This document shows, in pieces, positions 22,009 through 32,712 of a stretch of 64,000 nucleotides of DNA. The DNA is from Trematomus loennbergii (taxonomy: Eukaryota; Chordata; Actinopteri; Perciformes; Nototheniidae). Location of the stretch: the NCBI GenBank assembly GCA_012861695.1, contig JAAOOA010000060.1, positions 1,233,501 to 1,297,500 of the forward strand, read 5' to 3'. The notes below the pieces were generated by a model. It ran no database searches. It saw nothing but the letters and a program-made list of their open reading frames with translations, and had not been told where the DNA came from. The position numbers were made by a program, and so were the translations under genes. How positions within the stretch are numbered: position 1 is the first letter of the stretch; each line of letters starts with the position of its first letter.

Positions 22009-22429
22009 ATGGTGATTTGTTTCACACTTTACAATAAGGCTCCCTTTTGGCAGTTATAAATGTTAGTAACTCGTTCATAAGGTCATAAGAGATGCCAAGC
22101 TACATCAAGATGGAAGGGGGGGAATCAATTCAGTGAACAACAGATACCAAGGATGCCTGCTGATGAAGAAGACGAAGTAAGCTAAGTAGCCAATATAAGG
22201 CTTAGCAGTACAGATAAATGTGGGTTCACTATTTGCCCTGTTTATCTCATGTCTTATAAAAGCTTATTAATGATTTATAAAGTGTTCACAACCTAATTAA
22301 TAAATGAATTACAAACTATTCATAAACCCTTTATAAGGGTATTCTTATTGTAAAGTGGTACCGAATATTTTAACTGCAAACTTTTGAACTAAAACCAAAC
22401 GTCACCAATAATGTATAAAATATGTGGAA

Positions 22430-23200
22430 CGTGTTGAAGTCAGTATGAAGTCTCCATCAGACAGAAAATAATAGGCTGAGACAGGCTTTAAACCCCAGTC
22501 TGTTTGTTTGTGTTTGAGGTGACGACGTTATCAAACACCTGTGTGTGTAAGTCCAGAGATCAAAGGTTACCATGGTGACAACGTTATCAAACACCTGTGT
22601 ACGTGAGCCCAGAGATCCAAGGTTTCCATGGAGATGTGCTGTGAAAGGAGAGCCTTTCCATTGTTCTGAATGAGAAATAAACCTCTTACATTTCTAACTA
22701 TAGTTTAAAAACGGTAGCTGCTTTCGGTAAAATGTCAACGCGTGAAGCATGTCAAGGACCCTGAGCATCTGAAGTGTGCTTTTTGTGCACTTTCGGGTCA
22801 ATAATGTGGCATTTTTGGCAGATGTACTAAAGGTGAGCAGCTGCTGCTCTGAGGATAGATCAGGCTGAATTTACAATGGGCCTTAAAGTTTTTGTCACTT
22901 CATGCCCTCAAGAGGCATTTTTAATTTTTTTGCTTAAGTTTTCCTACAATTCAAGCATACAAGTATGTCCCGGGAGTGTAGGGTTTGGGAATTATGGCAG
23001 TTTAAAAAAAAAATGTATGGCGAATTTCAAGCTCTCCTCCACTCTAGCTGTGACATCACGCACTCTAACCCTTAACGAGCTGCGCAATACACACTAATGT
23101 TAAAAGCTGAAGAAGGCCTCTTTACCAAGCTCCAAACTAAGTGAAATATCTCAAAAAGTGTAAAAGATATGAAAAATCTGAACAAGTTTTATAGCTGAAG
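22430..23200 (-). mobile_element. Partial inverted copy of the 5145-6900 repeat
   Basis: Reverse complement of this tract follows 5560-6070: the AAGAGGC block, GTGCGTGATGTCACAGCTAGA-like block, TGCCATAATTCCCAAACCCTA, CTCTTGAGGGCATGAAG, then CTTGACATGCTTCACG and TTTATTTCTCATTCAGAAC. It lacks the hairpin head. 22500-22660 holds a local near-duplication (ACAACGTTATCAAACACCTG twice). Confidence 0.7.
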
Positions 23201-23671
23201 GTCTTGTGATCATCATTCGCACTAATTCAATTAAGTTTTTTAGCATTGCTTTAGATTGTTCCAATAATATTTTTTTTAAAAGCAAGCATATTCATCTACT
23301 CCCATGTTGATAATTATTGATTAATCGTGAGTGAACTATGGACCTTCATGCAATTAATCGCGATTAAATATTTAAATCAGCGGACCTGTTTCCAACAAAA
23401 ATACTTACAACGGTCATTAGTGCTATACAACGGTCTGTGCTACTGTCATATTGACCTTTGAAATGTCTGAATTAGCAATTAGAATTGAGTATTCAACTAA
23501 GCCATGTAATATAGAATCCATATTTTCCAGAACAAAGACAGGGCAGTTGTGTGTGAAAAGTAGTTGTTCAAACATTAGTTGGAGATGTAATAAAGAAAAT
23601 ACAATTTCTAATTTGTATCTACAGTAGGCATGGTGCACCTGATCCAGTTTTCAGGAAAACACTGTAGGTGT

Positions 23672-23822
<151 letters not shown>

Positions 23823-23960
23823 AGGGCTAATTATCAGCGCTCTAGCCACAGTGTGGAATATATTGCTGTATTTGGATGCTGAGCAGAGCATAGCATTAGC
23901 ATACTTTACACAGCTGACATCTTTGAATTGTCAGCAGCCTATCCATCAGCAACTGGTCTT

Positions 23961-23991
<31 letters not shown>

Positions 23992-24604
23992 TATGAATGA
24001 ATATATGAAGACTTTGCCGACACATTAAGGCCCCATTTATACGGAGACGGAAACGAAAATAAACCGAATTCGATATCAAAAAAGTATTCCGTTCACACGC
24101 AATCGGCTCAATAAACGTGTCCGTCCACACAAGACCGCTCGACCCGCTGGAGACGCTGTAGTACATATGCCGGGCCTGTAAGTGGCGCTGTACTTCCGCC
24201 ACAAAATACACCAAAAGCAGCGAAGAAGACCTCCCAAGCATGGTTGCCATGGTTGCCCTTCTGTTTTTTTCGCCGGTCAACATGTCCGTTAAAGTTTAAA
24301 TCTTCCGGACAAAATTAGAAAAGTACCAGTCAAAGGTCTTCTTTGTTATTTATTGAGCTTTAAAACAAATTGATAATGACTCTAAATAATAATATAACAA
24401 TAATAAACTGAGTCTCTCTTTTCCTCCCCCTCTCCTGACAGTATCCGTCTCATGCAGCTGGCTGATCCAGTAATGAGTGACCCGACACTAAAAATAAACA
24501 TATTAGTTTAGGTAGTTTGAGCGGGCGGAGCTGCAGGTGATCATGCAGAGCTGCGTGTCTCCGTCAGCAGCAGCTGATCTCTGATCTCTCTCTCCTGTCC
24601 GATT

Positions 24605-25568
24605 TAGTGTTGCACGGTGTACCGATACTTGAAAGGTACCGCGATACCCTGCCGTTAAAAACGTTACGATTCCTCCGTTTCATTAGTATCGGTACTTTAA
24701 GAATGACGGGGAAAAGTACTCCGGTGAGAAAGCGCTGTTTTAATAAGAGCCGTGTGTGTTCAGCGCTCTGCTTCCACTCCCTGCACTGCAGCTGTGCCTG
24801 CAGTCCCTACCCTCTCAAGCACGCTCTAAGTGCCTCCCCTCTCTCGTGCACGCGCTAGCTGCCAGAGCATGTGAGAAAACGAGAAGCATGGCTGCAAGTG
24901 GGAGTGCAACTGCCGCTGCGCCTCGGCTTGTTGACAAAAAAGACGCCAGAAGCGAAATTTGGAAGTATTTTAGCTATATCTCTGACAGTGAGGGCAAGCC
25001 TACGGACACCACGAGGCCTGTCTGTAAGACATGATTTAGATCCCTGCAAACCAAGGGAGCCAACACGTCAAACTTGGCTAAGCACCTCGCCGACCGGCAT
25101 CCAGAGCTGTTTAAAGAATTTAAAGACAGACAGGTTAGCGAATGTGATAGATAACATAATTACATCATGCTCAAGCCCATGCCCTCAAATCTAAGTCAAA
25201 CAAGTGTAATTTATTTTGTGACAAACTAATGTTTTCGTAGTTTGACGAGGCAATTAATGGCAATGATAACTGTCTAATATGGATATCTTTTTAGCTAACT
25301 TACCAATGTGGCTAACATCTGCAATGTCAATAATTATTTATATTACTGTACTATTACATGTTAATAAAATATAAAGTTAACTATCAAAGAAATCACATAA
25401 ACTCAAGTATAAAGAAGAGACCATGTTGTAAGAAAACACTTAACAGATAAACTACAATTTTATTGATCATGAAAATAATAAAAGAAAAGTATCGAAAAAG
25501 AATCGGAATCGCAATTCTTGACTTGGTATCGGTATCGAAACCAAAATGTTGGTATCGTGACAACACTA
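24605..25568 (+). mobile_element. ZBED-type hAT deletion derivative (964 bp)
   Basis: Left terminus TAGTGTTGCACGG; right terminus, reverse complemented, TAGTGTTGTCACG. Perfect 8-bp duplications GTCCGATT lie at 24597-24604 and 25569-25576. Both subterminal regions carry GGTATCG-type repeats (for example GGTATCGGTATCGAAACC). The interior keeps only the BED-finger exon of the transposase. It is inserted in the TIR element 24025-25944 and is therefore younger. Confidence 0.93.
24888..25154 (+). pseudogene. ZBED-like BED-finger exon with nonsense mutation
   Basis: The frame from ATG 24888 gives MAASGSATAAAPRLVDKKDA, then the BED-finger start SEIWKYFSY and VCKT. The codon where the second zinc-binding Cys belongs is TGA (25032-25034), one base from TGC. 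After it the same frame stays open through TKGANTSNLAKHLADRHPEL, with the two finger histidines, to a stop at 25152-25154. CAG|GTTAGC near 25133 could have been the exon's splice donor. Catalytic domain absent. Confidence 0.85.
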
Positions 25569-25944
25569 GTCCGATTACACTTCACTCACGTTTATGTCCA
25601 TATCTAGCTGGAGGCTCCTGCTGGGTGCACTGTCCTGCGAGATACCGGGACCTGGCTCGAAACACTCGGTTGTTGTTTTTGGCAAAACACATCAGCAATG
25701 ACGCGGGTGACACGGGGGTGAGCAGGAGAGGTGGGGAGAGGCGGGCTATGGCGTATAGGGCGTACACACGGAGCCGTTTGACCCCCCAGAGCGTTCCGTC
25801 CGCAGATCTACCCACCTTGGGACCTGTTATCATTTGAGGCTCCGTTTCTGCGGTTCCGTTACGGCCTCGTGTGAACGAACCGTCCATACGATAGAGAACT
25901 GTAGCGGATAACACCCGTTCCGTTACCGTGTAAACAGCGCCTAA

Positions 25945-28145
25945 TAGTCACAGTTCATGTATATATGAACAGCCATCGTTTCTCCAACAGTATTTGGGCA
26001 TTTATTTTGATTCATCTCAGAGTACCGGTAATACGTTTTGATTGTCACACTAACAATTTAAAGTATGAATGCGTAGGTCTTTCTTCTGATGAAACTTTCT
26101 CAGTAACAGTATGAACTGTATTGTTAAATCTTTGTGGTGTCACATTCAATGACTATATCTAAGGAAAAATTCAGCATGTTGCGTAATATGCAGTATAAAT
26201 CACTCAATGGTTTCTTTTTTTTGTCAACATTTTCATATGCACCTCTGTGTCAACTATGTCTAAATAAAAGATGTTGAAAGGCAGGAGACCCTAAAGTATA
26301 TTTTGAATGCATACAAGTGGTTTCCTTCCATAAACACACAGTTTCTCACATAGCCTGTACAAAAGAAGTGGATGTAGTGAGCTTGATGTCCCCTTTTGGT
26401 TTGTGGACTATGTTTTTGAAGGCAGGAGTTTGCATTATCGCACTTGCCATCTTGGTATTTGTTTATAGCCTTTTTTATGTTCTTTTTAAGTGACGACAGG
26501 GCGGGGCGAAGTACAACCATACTTTAAGTAAGAAAATGTAAGGTGCTCAAAATGTTACAATCAACTTTCATTATTTGAAAAAAACTGTGAAAGGGTAAAA
26601 GTCGAAACATTCAAACCTGTGGTAGGGCCCTGTCAATCACAAGGTAAGGAAAATGATTACTGATGTAATAAATCGAGTTAAGGACATTTTCTCATAGACT
26701 TTTATAAAATCTTACTACATTTGGCTACCTGTGAAGTTGGCCCTTTCTGGAAACAGGTTACAGGCACGTCTGAACTGGCTCCATCTTTCGGACTTTGAAG
26801 TTGCCCCTTCGCCCGTTTTTGATAACATTGTCCCAATGGTGTTCACATTTTAAACATGTAGGTTTCTAATGTTTACGTCTTTAAATGCAATTGGCAGAAG
26901 TAAAACGCTGGTGATGAAGGTCACATTACTTGAAGACACGTCGCTAAGCTGAAGGCGGCTAATGTTTGGTGTGAGGATGTTTAGTGTTCTTATTTAGTCA
27001 CTTGTTAGGAACCGCTGTTTTATTAACACATAAGTCTCAGACATTCACCAGGGTAGGGTAATACCTGATGTATTTCATGAAGTAACGCAGGATAATTTGT
27101 AATTACTATTAGATCTGGCCCGCCGGTATATTGCACGCACACCTTCACTCAATCCTGAGGATTTCCTCAGCTCAGAGCCTGACACCAAACATTGATGAAC
27201 TTGCACCCAAGATGAGATGCCAAGTATCTGGCTTGAACTAGCATCACAGAGCAGCAAACTGAGTTTCAATGGATGTTTCCTTCTGCACTTTTTTTCTTGC
27301 GACAACAGGGCATGTTTCTTTTGTTTTGAGGGGAATTGTTTTTTTGAAGCTGTTGTTGGCCTGTGGAAAAATGTAATCATAAGAAATGACTCTGGAAAAG
27401 CTGCAGATAGAGCCATAAGAAATTAATGCAACTGAGTATTTTTATATTTTAAAACATGTTTTCGATGGACGAGAGTGAAAATGGAAAGCACATGCTATTT
27501 GTTTGTTTATATCAGTCTGTTCTTCTTCTCTGTCTTCCGGTTGTTGCCTATTTTGAATGACGAATACACACTACCGCCGCCTGCTGGTAAGGAGAGTTAT
27601 TGCCACTCACGCATGCGCAGTTCGTACGTGCTCGGCTGAAGTCTTTGCGGTGATTTCCAGTGCGACACACGGCCAATACGCAGGAGAACTCGTCGATGGA
27701 ACTGTCGGTGTCGGGTGTCGGCGAGTTCTCTGGTGACTGCCTGGTGTGTCAGGGCCTTTAGCCTATCATAGCGGAGTGTGTTCTGGCACTGGAAGACTGA
27801 ATGTGATTCAGCTGAGGGCCATGAACGGTGGTTGGTTCTGCCTGTTGTTGGGCTTAGTGTTCTCCTATGTGGGCACTTTAAGCACGATGGACAGTGTTCT
27901 TTGCCTCCTCCTCTGCTCCTTCACCAGGACCAGCAGCTTCTCTGGCTGTATGTTTAGATGGAGGTGTGCCTGCCTGTAAACCAGACAGGGCAAGCCTGCT
28001 GAACAAACACCCAGAGTTTGGCAGGGACCCCGCTTGCCCTCCATTTCCTCCTGAAAAGTGCCCCTCCAATTTTGTACCCTAACCTTTCCAGTTTTAACCA
28101 ACAATATTACAGAAATCAGTCATAACAAAGATCTATACAGAAAGG
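25945..28145. other. No identifiable gene
   Basis: Mostly unremarkable AT-rich sequence. Open frames at 26260-26520 (minus), 27075-27416 (minus) and 27746-27979 (plus) show no family I recognise. 27555-27735 (ACACACTACCGCCGCCTGCTG onward) resembles fish repetitive sequence but has no boundary I can set. Confidence 0.35.
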
Positions 28146-28331
28146 AACAGACGGGAGGGGATCATCATCACTAGACTCAGATTGGATCATACAGGATTAA
28201 ACGGCACAATGTTTTTAATGGGAAAAAGCGAAGTTGAAGAATGCAGGGGGTGTGGAGTGAAAGAAAATGTGGAACACATCATATAACACTTCAACATGTA
28301 CAAAACAGAGAGGGAAAAACTAAGAGACTAA
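28146..28331 (+). pseudogene. LINE ORF2 C-terminal zinc-binding relic
   Basis: One frame reads RREGIIITRLRLDHTGLN, then ECRGCGVKENVEHII, an in-frame TAA, then HFNMYKTEREKL. This is the C-terminal C-x2-C ... H motif seen downstream of RT/RNase H in several non-LTR clades (I/R1-like). The stop falls between the H and the following residues. It is bounded on the right by the hAT at 28387. Only about 60 codons remain. Confidence 0.65.
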
Positions 28332-28386
28332 GAGTCAGAGAGGCAGGAAGGGAGTGGAGCCTGATGGGGAAACTGGGAATGTATAT

Positions 28387-29231
28387 CAGGGGTCTCCAAC
28401 ACGTCGATGTTCAGTAGCTCGCCGCTCGATTATCGATTATAGCGTAGTAACGTTGCTTCTTGATTTTTCGGCCGCGGCTGGACAATAACGTTTTTTTATT
28501 TTTGATGTCACACGGATATCAAATTGGTCGGTGACGCAGAGATCAAGGAACAGACGTGACAGCGGCACAGCAACACCACACACAGAGCAGTACAGTCTGC
28601 TTTCTCCACCAACACCAGTCCAGAACCAACAGCAGAATGACCCGCTCTGAATCAGTCTGTGTCGCTGCGGCTCAGAGACACACAGGGATTTGTGTTTTTG
28701 AAAAACACTCGTTATCGTCATGTCAGGTTTTTGGTGGATTTAATCAAGTCTTGGATTGCAGAGTATGAATTTCCTCTTGCTATTTTTAGTTGATAAATAC
28801 GTGTATAAAGTTTGTGAAGGCAGGAGGAAAGCTTCCGCGATCACCGTCTCCTCTGTTCCTCCAAACCCCGCCCCCCCCCTCCCTGTAAATAATGATTGAC
28901 AGGACACTCCAGCACACACCTATGGTGGACTCCATGCAGTGCCAGTCATCTCACTAACTTTGAAAAAGAGTGAATGCACTTATTTTACACATGTGCCATA
29001 AGATGCTTGTATGGTGGTGATTAAGGACAAATTGTCATTTTCTTGGACCTTGATGTGAAGTAAAGATTTTTGATAAGCTTTAGGTATTGCAAATTCACAC
29101 GTGTACAAAAGCAGCTTAATTCAACTGATGATGGATATGTGAATAAATGTAAGCGATGTGATGCAAGTAGCTCTTGGCCACTTTCATTTTTTCAAAGTAG
29201 CTCTCAGATGAAGAAAGGTTGGAGACCCCTG
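28387..29231. mobile_element. Non-autonomous hAT, 845 bp
   Basis: Left terminus CAGGGGTCTCCAAC; right terminus, reverse complemented, CAGGGGTCTCCAACC: a perfect 14-bp TIR. Perfect 8-bp duplications ATGTATAT lie at 28379-28386 and 29232-29239. Its interior (28436-28890) is homologous in reverse to part of the 15386-16546 element, which has different termini, so the interior has moved between hAT families. No transposase frame. Confidence 0.93.
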
Positions 29232-29239
29232 ATGTATAT

Positions 29240-30295
29240 GTATTAAGATTAATTCTGTGAGTGCCCTGGTGTGTGTTCAGCTTTGTGACTGCATTTTCTG
29301 TAAGAGCCCTTCTCTGGACATTTTACTGGCAGTTGGGGATGGTGGGGTGTTTTTTGTTTGTTTTATTTGTACAGTAAATGTAACTTCAACAGCTTTCTAA
29401 CACAGGAATAAATCCAATATGTATTTGGAGTCGCAATACATTTTGAGCATGGCATTTGTCTTGATTTTAGGATTGCACCAATGTAAGAAACAAATGAAAA
29501 AATACAACCACTTAAGCGGGGTACAGGGAAGAGATTCTGCTGTCCAGATGAAGAATGCTTCACTAATATGACAGACGTATTACCAGTATTGATCCACCAG
29601 ACAAATGATGCAGCAGCCAATTCAATTTCATATCTACATTAGCCATGTGATGTGATTTAGGGGATGCATGCACACTCATTTTCCACCACATACACACAAA
29701 TACACAAGCAGTCACCATAAACACAAAAGCATGCACTTGTTTACGCAATTATGCGGAGTAACACGTGAAGTCCCTGTCTGTTTGTTTTTTCCACTCCTCT
29801 CTTGTATACCCAAAAATGCTGGTATGTGTGCACACACACACTCACACACACATTCAGGCTCTTATGAATCTCATGGGACTGAGCGCAGAGCGGTAGAAAT
29901 AATGATGATCGATGGAGAGAGTCTGAAGATTATTTGACGACTGTGCCAATATAGCTCCTCAACCAGCTAGAATGCTGCACATGTACCTCACATTAAGTAA
30001 GCCAAACACTTAATAGTTCTGCTCAGACAAACCATTATTTTCCATCCTCTCTAGGAAGACACTGAGGGACATGGAGTTGCTATTTTCTATTAACACCTCC
30101 AGTTATAAGTGTACTAATATCTTAGCTACCACACTGCTCAGTTAAGTTCAACTTTTTTTTTCTTGGCTACTTGCGACCAGTTCACATGCTGCCAACACAA
30201 AGTGACATATTATCACTTTTTATGAAGTGACGAACCTGATGCATAGAGTATTTTTTGGTTCAGTCTGCATTCAGAAACTAAACAAATAAGTAGGA
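29240..30295. other. No identifiable feature
   Basis: No open frame, repeat terminus or simple repeat that I can assign, apart from a short CA cluster near 29829-29850. Confidence 0.4.
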
Positions 30296-31106
30296 TGTGA
30301 GTTGATGGTGGCTGAAAGCCCCCCTCCACTACGCGCCGTTCGTTAGATGAGGCTGGTTATATTTAATAAAGAAAGGAATTCAAAACACCGGAATTAAAGG
30401 TTATAACAATAATCTGATTTTACTGGTAAGAAACAAAACACGTATACAAGTTTTACAGAGTACTCCGGACTTCAGGTTTCTACTGCGGTGCGATACAGGT
30501 ATCGGGACCAGCCAGTCAGCAAACAAGAAGCATTTTACATGCAAAAACAACAGTATTCATATTCATATTTTGGGGCGGAGATGTGTTGACTTCTTCCTTC
30601 CCATTTTACTCCGAAGCGAATCAGAGAGTCCGTGGGGAGGAGCTGTGTGAGCTGCTCACTCCCCAGGTGTTTCTACTGGTTGGATTCACTTCTGGTCGGG
30701 TCCAACACAGCGAATCAGAGTTCTGGGAAAAATATGTTTTCTTCTGAGCAGAGCGTGAGATTCGGAAGTACACAAGGACAGAGTCAATCTTATCTCTGCA
30801 CCTGTAATCACTCCTTTACTTTCCCAAGGAATATTTCACACAAACTATTCTTTCCCAGACAACCAAACATTGTACACAGATATATTGATGCCCAGAAAGA
30901 ACCTTGAAATAATATGTGTGTGTGCTGGTGGGAGGAGGTGTATTTGTGTGTAACAGGATCTCTGGGTCAGTGAGTTGTAAGTGAGAATACAATATCTATA
31001 TATGTGATTACTTAAAACAGTTCAAACAATACATGTTCACTAAAATACAATTCAAAATAATACATGTTTACTTCAATACAGTTTAGAACCATATCTGTTT
31101 ACTTCA
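30296..31106. mobile_element. Solo-LTR-like repeat, relative of 50906-51787
   Basis: Collinear with 50906-51787 over its length: CTACGCGCCGTTCGTT, AATAAAGAAAGGAATT, CAGAGTACTCCGGACTTCAG, TTTTGGGGCGGAGATGTGTT, GTGAGCTGCTCAC, TTATCTCTGC, then the closing ACATGTTTACTTCAATACAG and TTTACTTCA. The left end is shorter and diverged relative to the better copy. I see no target duplication here. Confidence 0.6.
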
Positions 31107-31552
31107 TCAGTCATTGGATCAGTTTTCAGTAAAGACATATCATTTGTGGAGCATTAATATGTGTTGACAACAAAAATAAATTTGACCGTTAGAGTGTGTT
31201 TGCAGTTCATGTTTTTTTCACCTGAAAGACGGATTAGCAACTGTTAGGACTCAGCTTAGACTGAAAGTGTCATCATAATAATACCTGCATATTTACATAT
31301 TCACTTTATGATCCTTTACACTGTGCTGTCGTGTGGAAAGTAATACAGAAGTACTACTACCCTTCTTTATCAGTGTATGAAGTATGCTGCATTGGTTTCA
31401 ATGCTTCTCAATGAGTAGACCACAGCAAAGACAGATAACTGGCCACAAAAGACTTTCAAAAATCTTGCTTAACAAGTTAAAGTATCTCAGGATATAGAGA
31501 CTGCTCATCCAATTATTGTAAACAGCATCAAGATTGGTTGCTGTAACAACTG

Positions 31553-31604
31553 TACATTTCCCCTTTGTGGGACGAATAAAGGTATTCTGATTCTGATTGT
31601 TTAG
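31553..31604 (+). mobile_element. Non-LTR retrotransposon 3' tail
   Basis: TTTCCCCTTTGTGGGACGAA, then TAAAGGTATTCTGATTCTGATT: a LINE 3' end motif with a short tandem tail. No coding sequence upstream. Confidence 0.5.
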
Positions 31605-31715
31605 TGGACCTACCTGAAAACATAAACCATGTCGACAGTCTTTCCCAGACTACAAAGGGGCTGTTGACCTTATTCCTTACATTTGATCACCATCTCCCTG
31701 GTCATGGCCACATTC

Positions 31716-32374
31716 TGTGAGGATCCACAGTTCTGCCTCCCTCTTTTTCCCCTGTGTGTTTGTTTTTGTCTGTCTGTGTGTCTGTCTTCCTGGCTGGGCG
31801 TGGCTGACCTACTTTTGGATTCCCGCCTCCACACCTCCTCAGCTGCTGCTCGTCACCCTGATTGTAACTACTCACCTACACCTGCATATAAACCCGGTTC
31901 CCTCATCCAGTACTCGCCAGTTCGTCGTCTAACCACCAGTGGTAAAAACGTCTCGGCTAACTTAGCTTCTAGCTAAACCTTGTTCTCAAAAGTATTTCTT
32001 GCAATTCTAACCTTGTGCTCTCCCTGTCCAGTGACCAACTACCTGCTCCTCTGCCTGCCGCGCCCAGCCACCTTCCCACCTGCTGTGTTCCTCCGTGTTC
32101 CCTCGCTCCCCTGGTTCAGCCTGCTCCCTCGGCACCCCAGATCCCAGGATTCTGTCCTCCACCCGAGCACTTGGTACGATCCCTGGCCCTGGCTTTTTGG
32201 ATTCCCTTTTCCCCTGTTTTTGGATTATTTCACTCCTGCTCTGTCCCCTGCTTCAGCCCAACCCCCACAGACCAAGCCTGTTTGAAATAAACATTTTGTT
32301 CAACTTAACTTCAGTCTCCGTGCCCAGTGTTCAGTATTGCGGGTTCACTTCAGTAGCTTTTTGGGAGCGTAACA
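31716..32374 (+). repeat. 5' LTR (659 bp)
   Basis: Starts TGTGAGGATCC and ends GCGTAACA (TG...CA). Contains TATAAA at 31887-31892, a likely transcription start near 31917 and an AATAAA polyadenylation signal at 32286-32291. Its last 61 bp (32314-32374) are repeated as the 3' LTR stub at 37025-37086, differing by one T in a homopolymer and one transition. Confidence 0.92.
31887..31925 (+). promoter_or_regulatory. LTR promoter: TATA box and likely RNA 5' end
   Basis: TATAAA at 31887-31892. Thirty bases downstream of its first T lies CCAGTTCGT (31917-31925). That 9-mer is the exact complement of the sequence just after the LTR (32377-32385), which marks it as the probable start of the genomic RNA if the element self-primes. 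Confidence 0.7.
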
Positions 32375-32385
32375 GTACGAACTGG
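32375..32385 (+). other. Candidate self-priming primer-binding site
   Basis: GTACGAACTGG directly follows the LTR end. ACGAACTGG (32377-32385) is complementary to CCAGTTCGT in the LTR leader (31917-31925). In Tf1 and vertebrate sushi-group elements, the RNA 5' end folds back to prime reverse transcription instead of a tRNA (established for Tf1). The match here is 9 of 9. Confidence 0.7.
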
Positions 32386-32712
32386 TTCGGATACCTCCTC
32401 AGTCCAGCACACCCTATCTCATCAGGGCAACCTTCTGGGCCAACATGAGCAGCTAATCCAAGCTTTAGTTGAAAGCAATCAGTCCATGGCACATCACATC
32501 TCGGCCTTAGCAAACCAGATCTCCACCCTGACTTCGTCTGCCTCTTCTGCTGCATTTCCTGCCTCCTCTAGTCTCCCTCAGGTTTCCCCTCCATGCCGGG
32601 ATTTCCCCATCGCCGACCCAGAGCCTTTCCACGATGAGGTGGAGAAATGCAGAGGATTCATTTTCAATGCAACAAGGTATTTCGCCAGCGCCCCTTGTCT
32701 TTTTCCTCTGAT
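32378..32712 (+). pseudogene. gag, N-terminal part
   Basis: An open frame runs from the PBS region through a heptad-like stretch (LLGQHEQLIQALVESNQSMA) to DPEPFHDEVEKCRGF, a segment typical of Tf1/sushi-type Gag. No ATG lies at the expected start, and the first ATG in frame is at 32486. Homology is lost after about 32712, where inserted sequence begins. Gag would package the RNA in virus-like particles. Confidence 0.75.

Larger units (their letters stand above)
21060..22360. mobile_element. TIR-like repeat hosting a LINE
   Basis: The words CACAATAAGGCTCCCTTTTA (near 21150) and TTTACAATAAGGCTCCCTTT (near 22025) flank the LINE at 21176-22008. The tract closes with TTATTGTAAAGTGGTACC at about 22348-22365, which inversely matches the CTTTACAATAAG word. 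This is the pattern of an old fish MITE family with CTTTACAATAAG ends. Exact ends and duplications were not fixed. 20806-21059 shows nothing recognised. Confidence 0.5.
24025..25944. mobile_element. TIR element copy X (TAAGGCSCC family), interrupted
   Basis: The left end TTAAGGCCCCATTTATACGG and the right end, reverse complemented, TTAGGCGCTGTTTACACGG are inverted. Shared blocks with copy Y (33012-34141, opposite orientation) include TGTAGTACATATGCCGGG, TAAGTGGCGCTGTA, CCGCCACAAAATACACC-like and AAGCAGCGAAGAAGA on one side and AGGAGAGGTGGGG, ACCTTGGGACC on the other. A ZBED-type hAT occupies 24605-25568. No target duplication was certain. Superfamily unresolved, hAT-like by terminus. Confidence 0.65.

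Noticed and set aside
27746..28082. Open frames with hydrophobic residues, possible signal peptide gene
   Set aside because: No recognisable family, no splice or promoter context, and overlapping frames on both strands.
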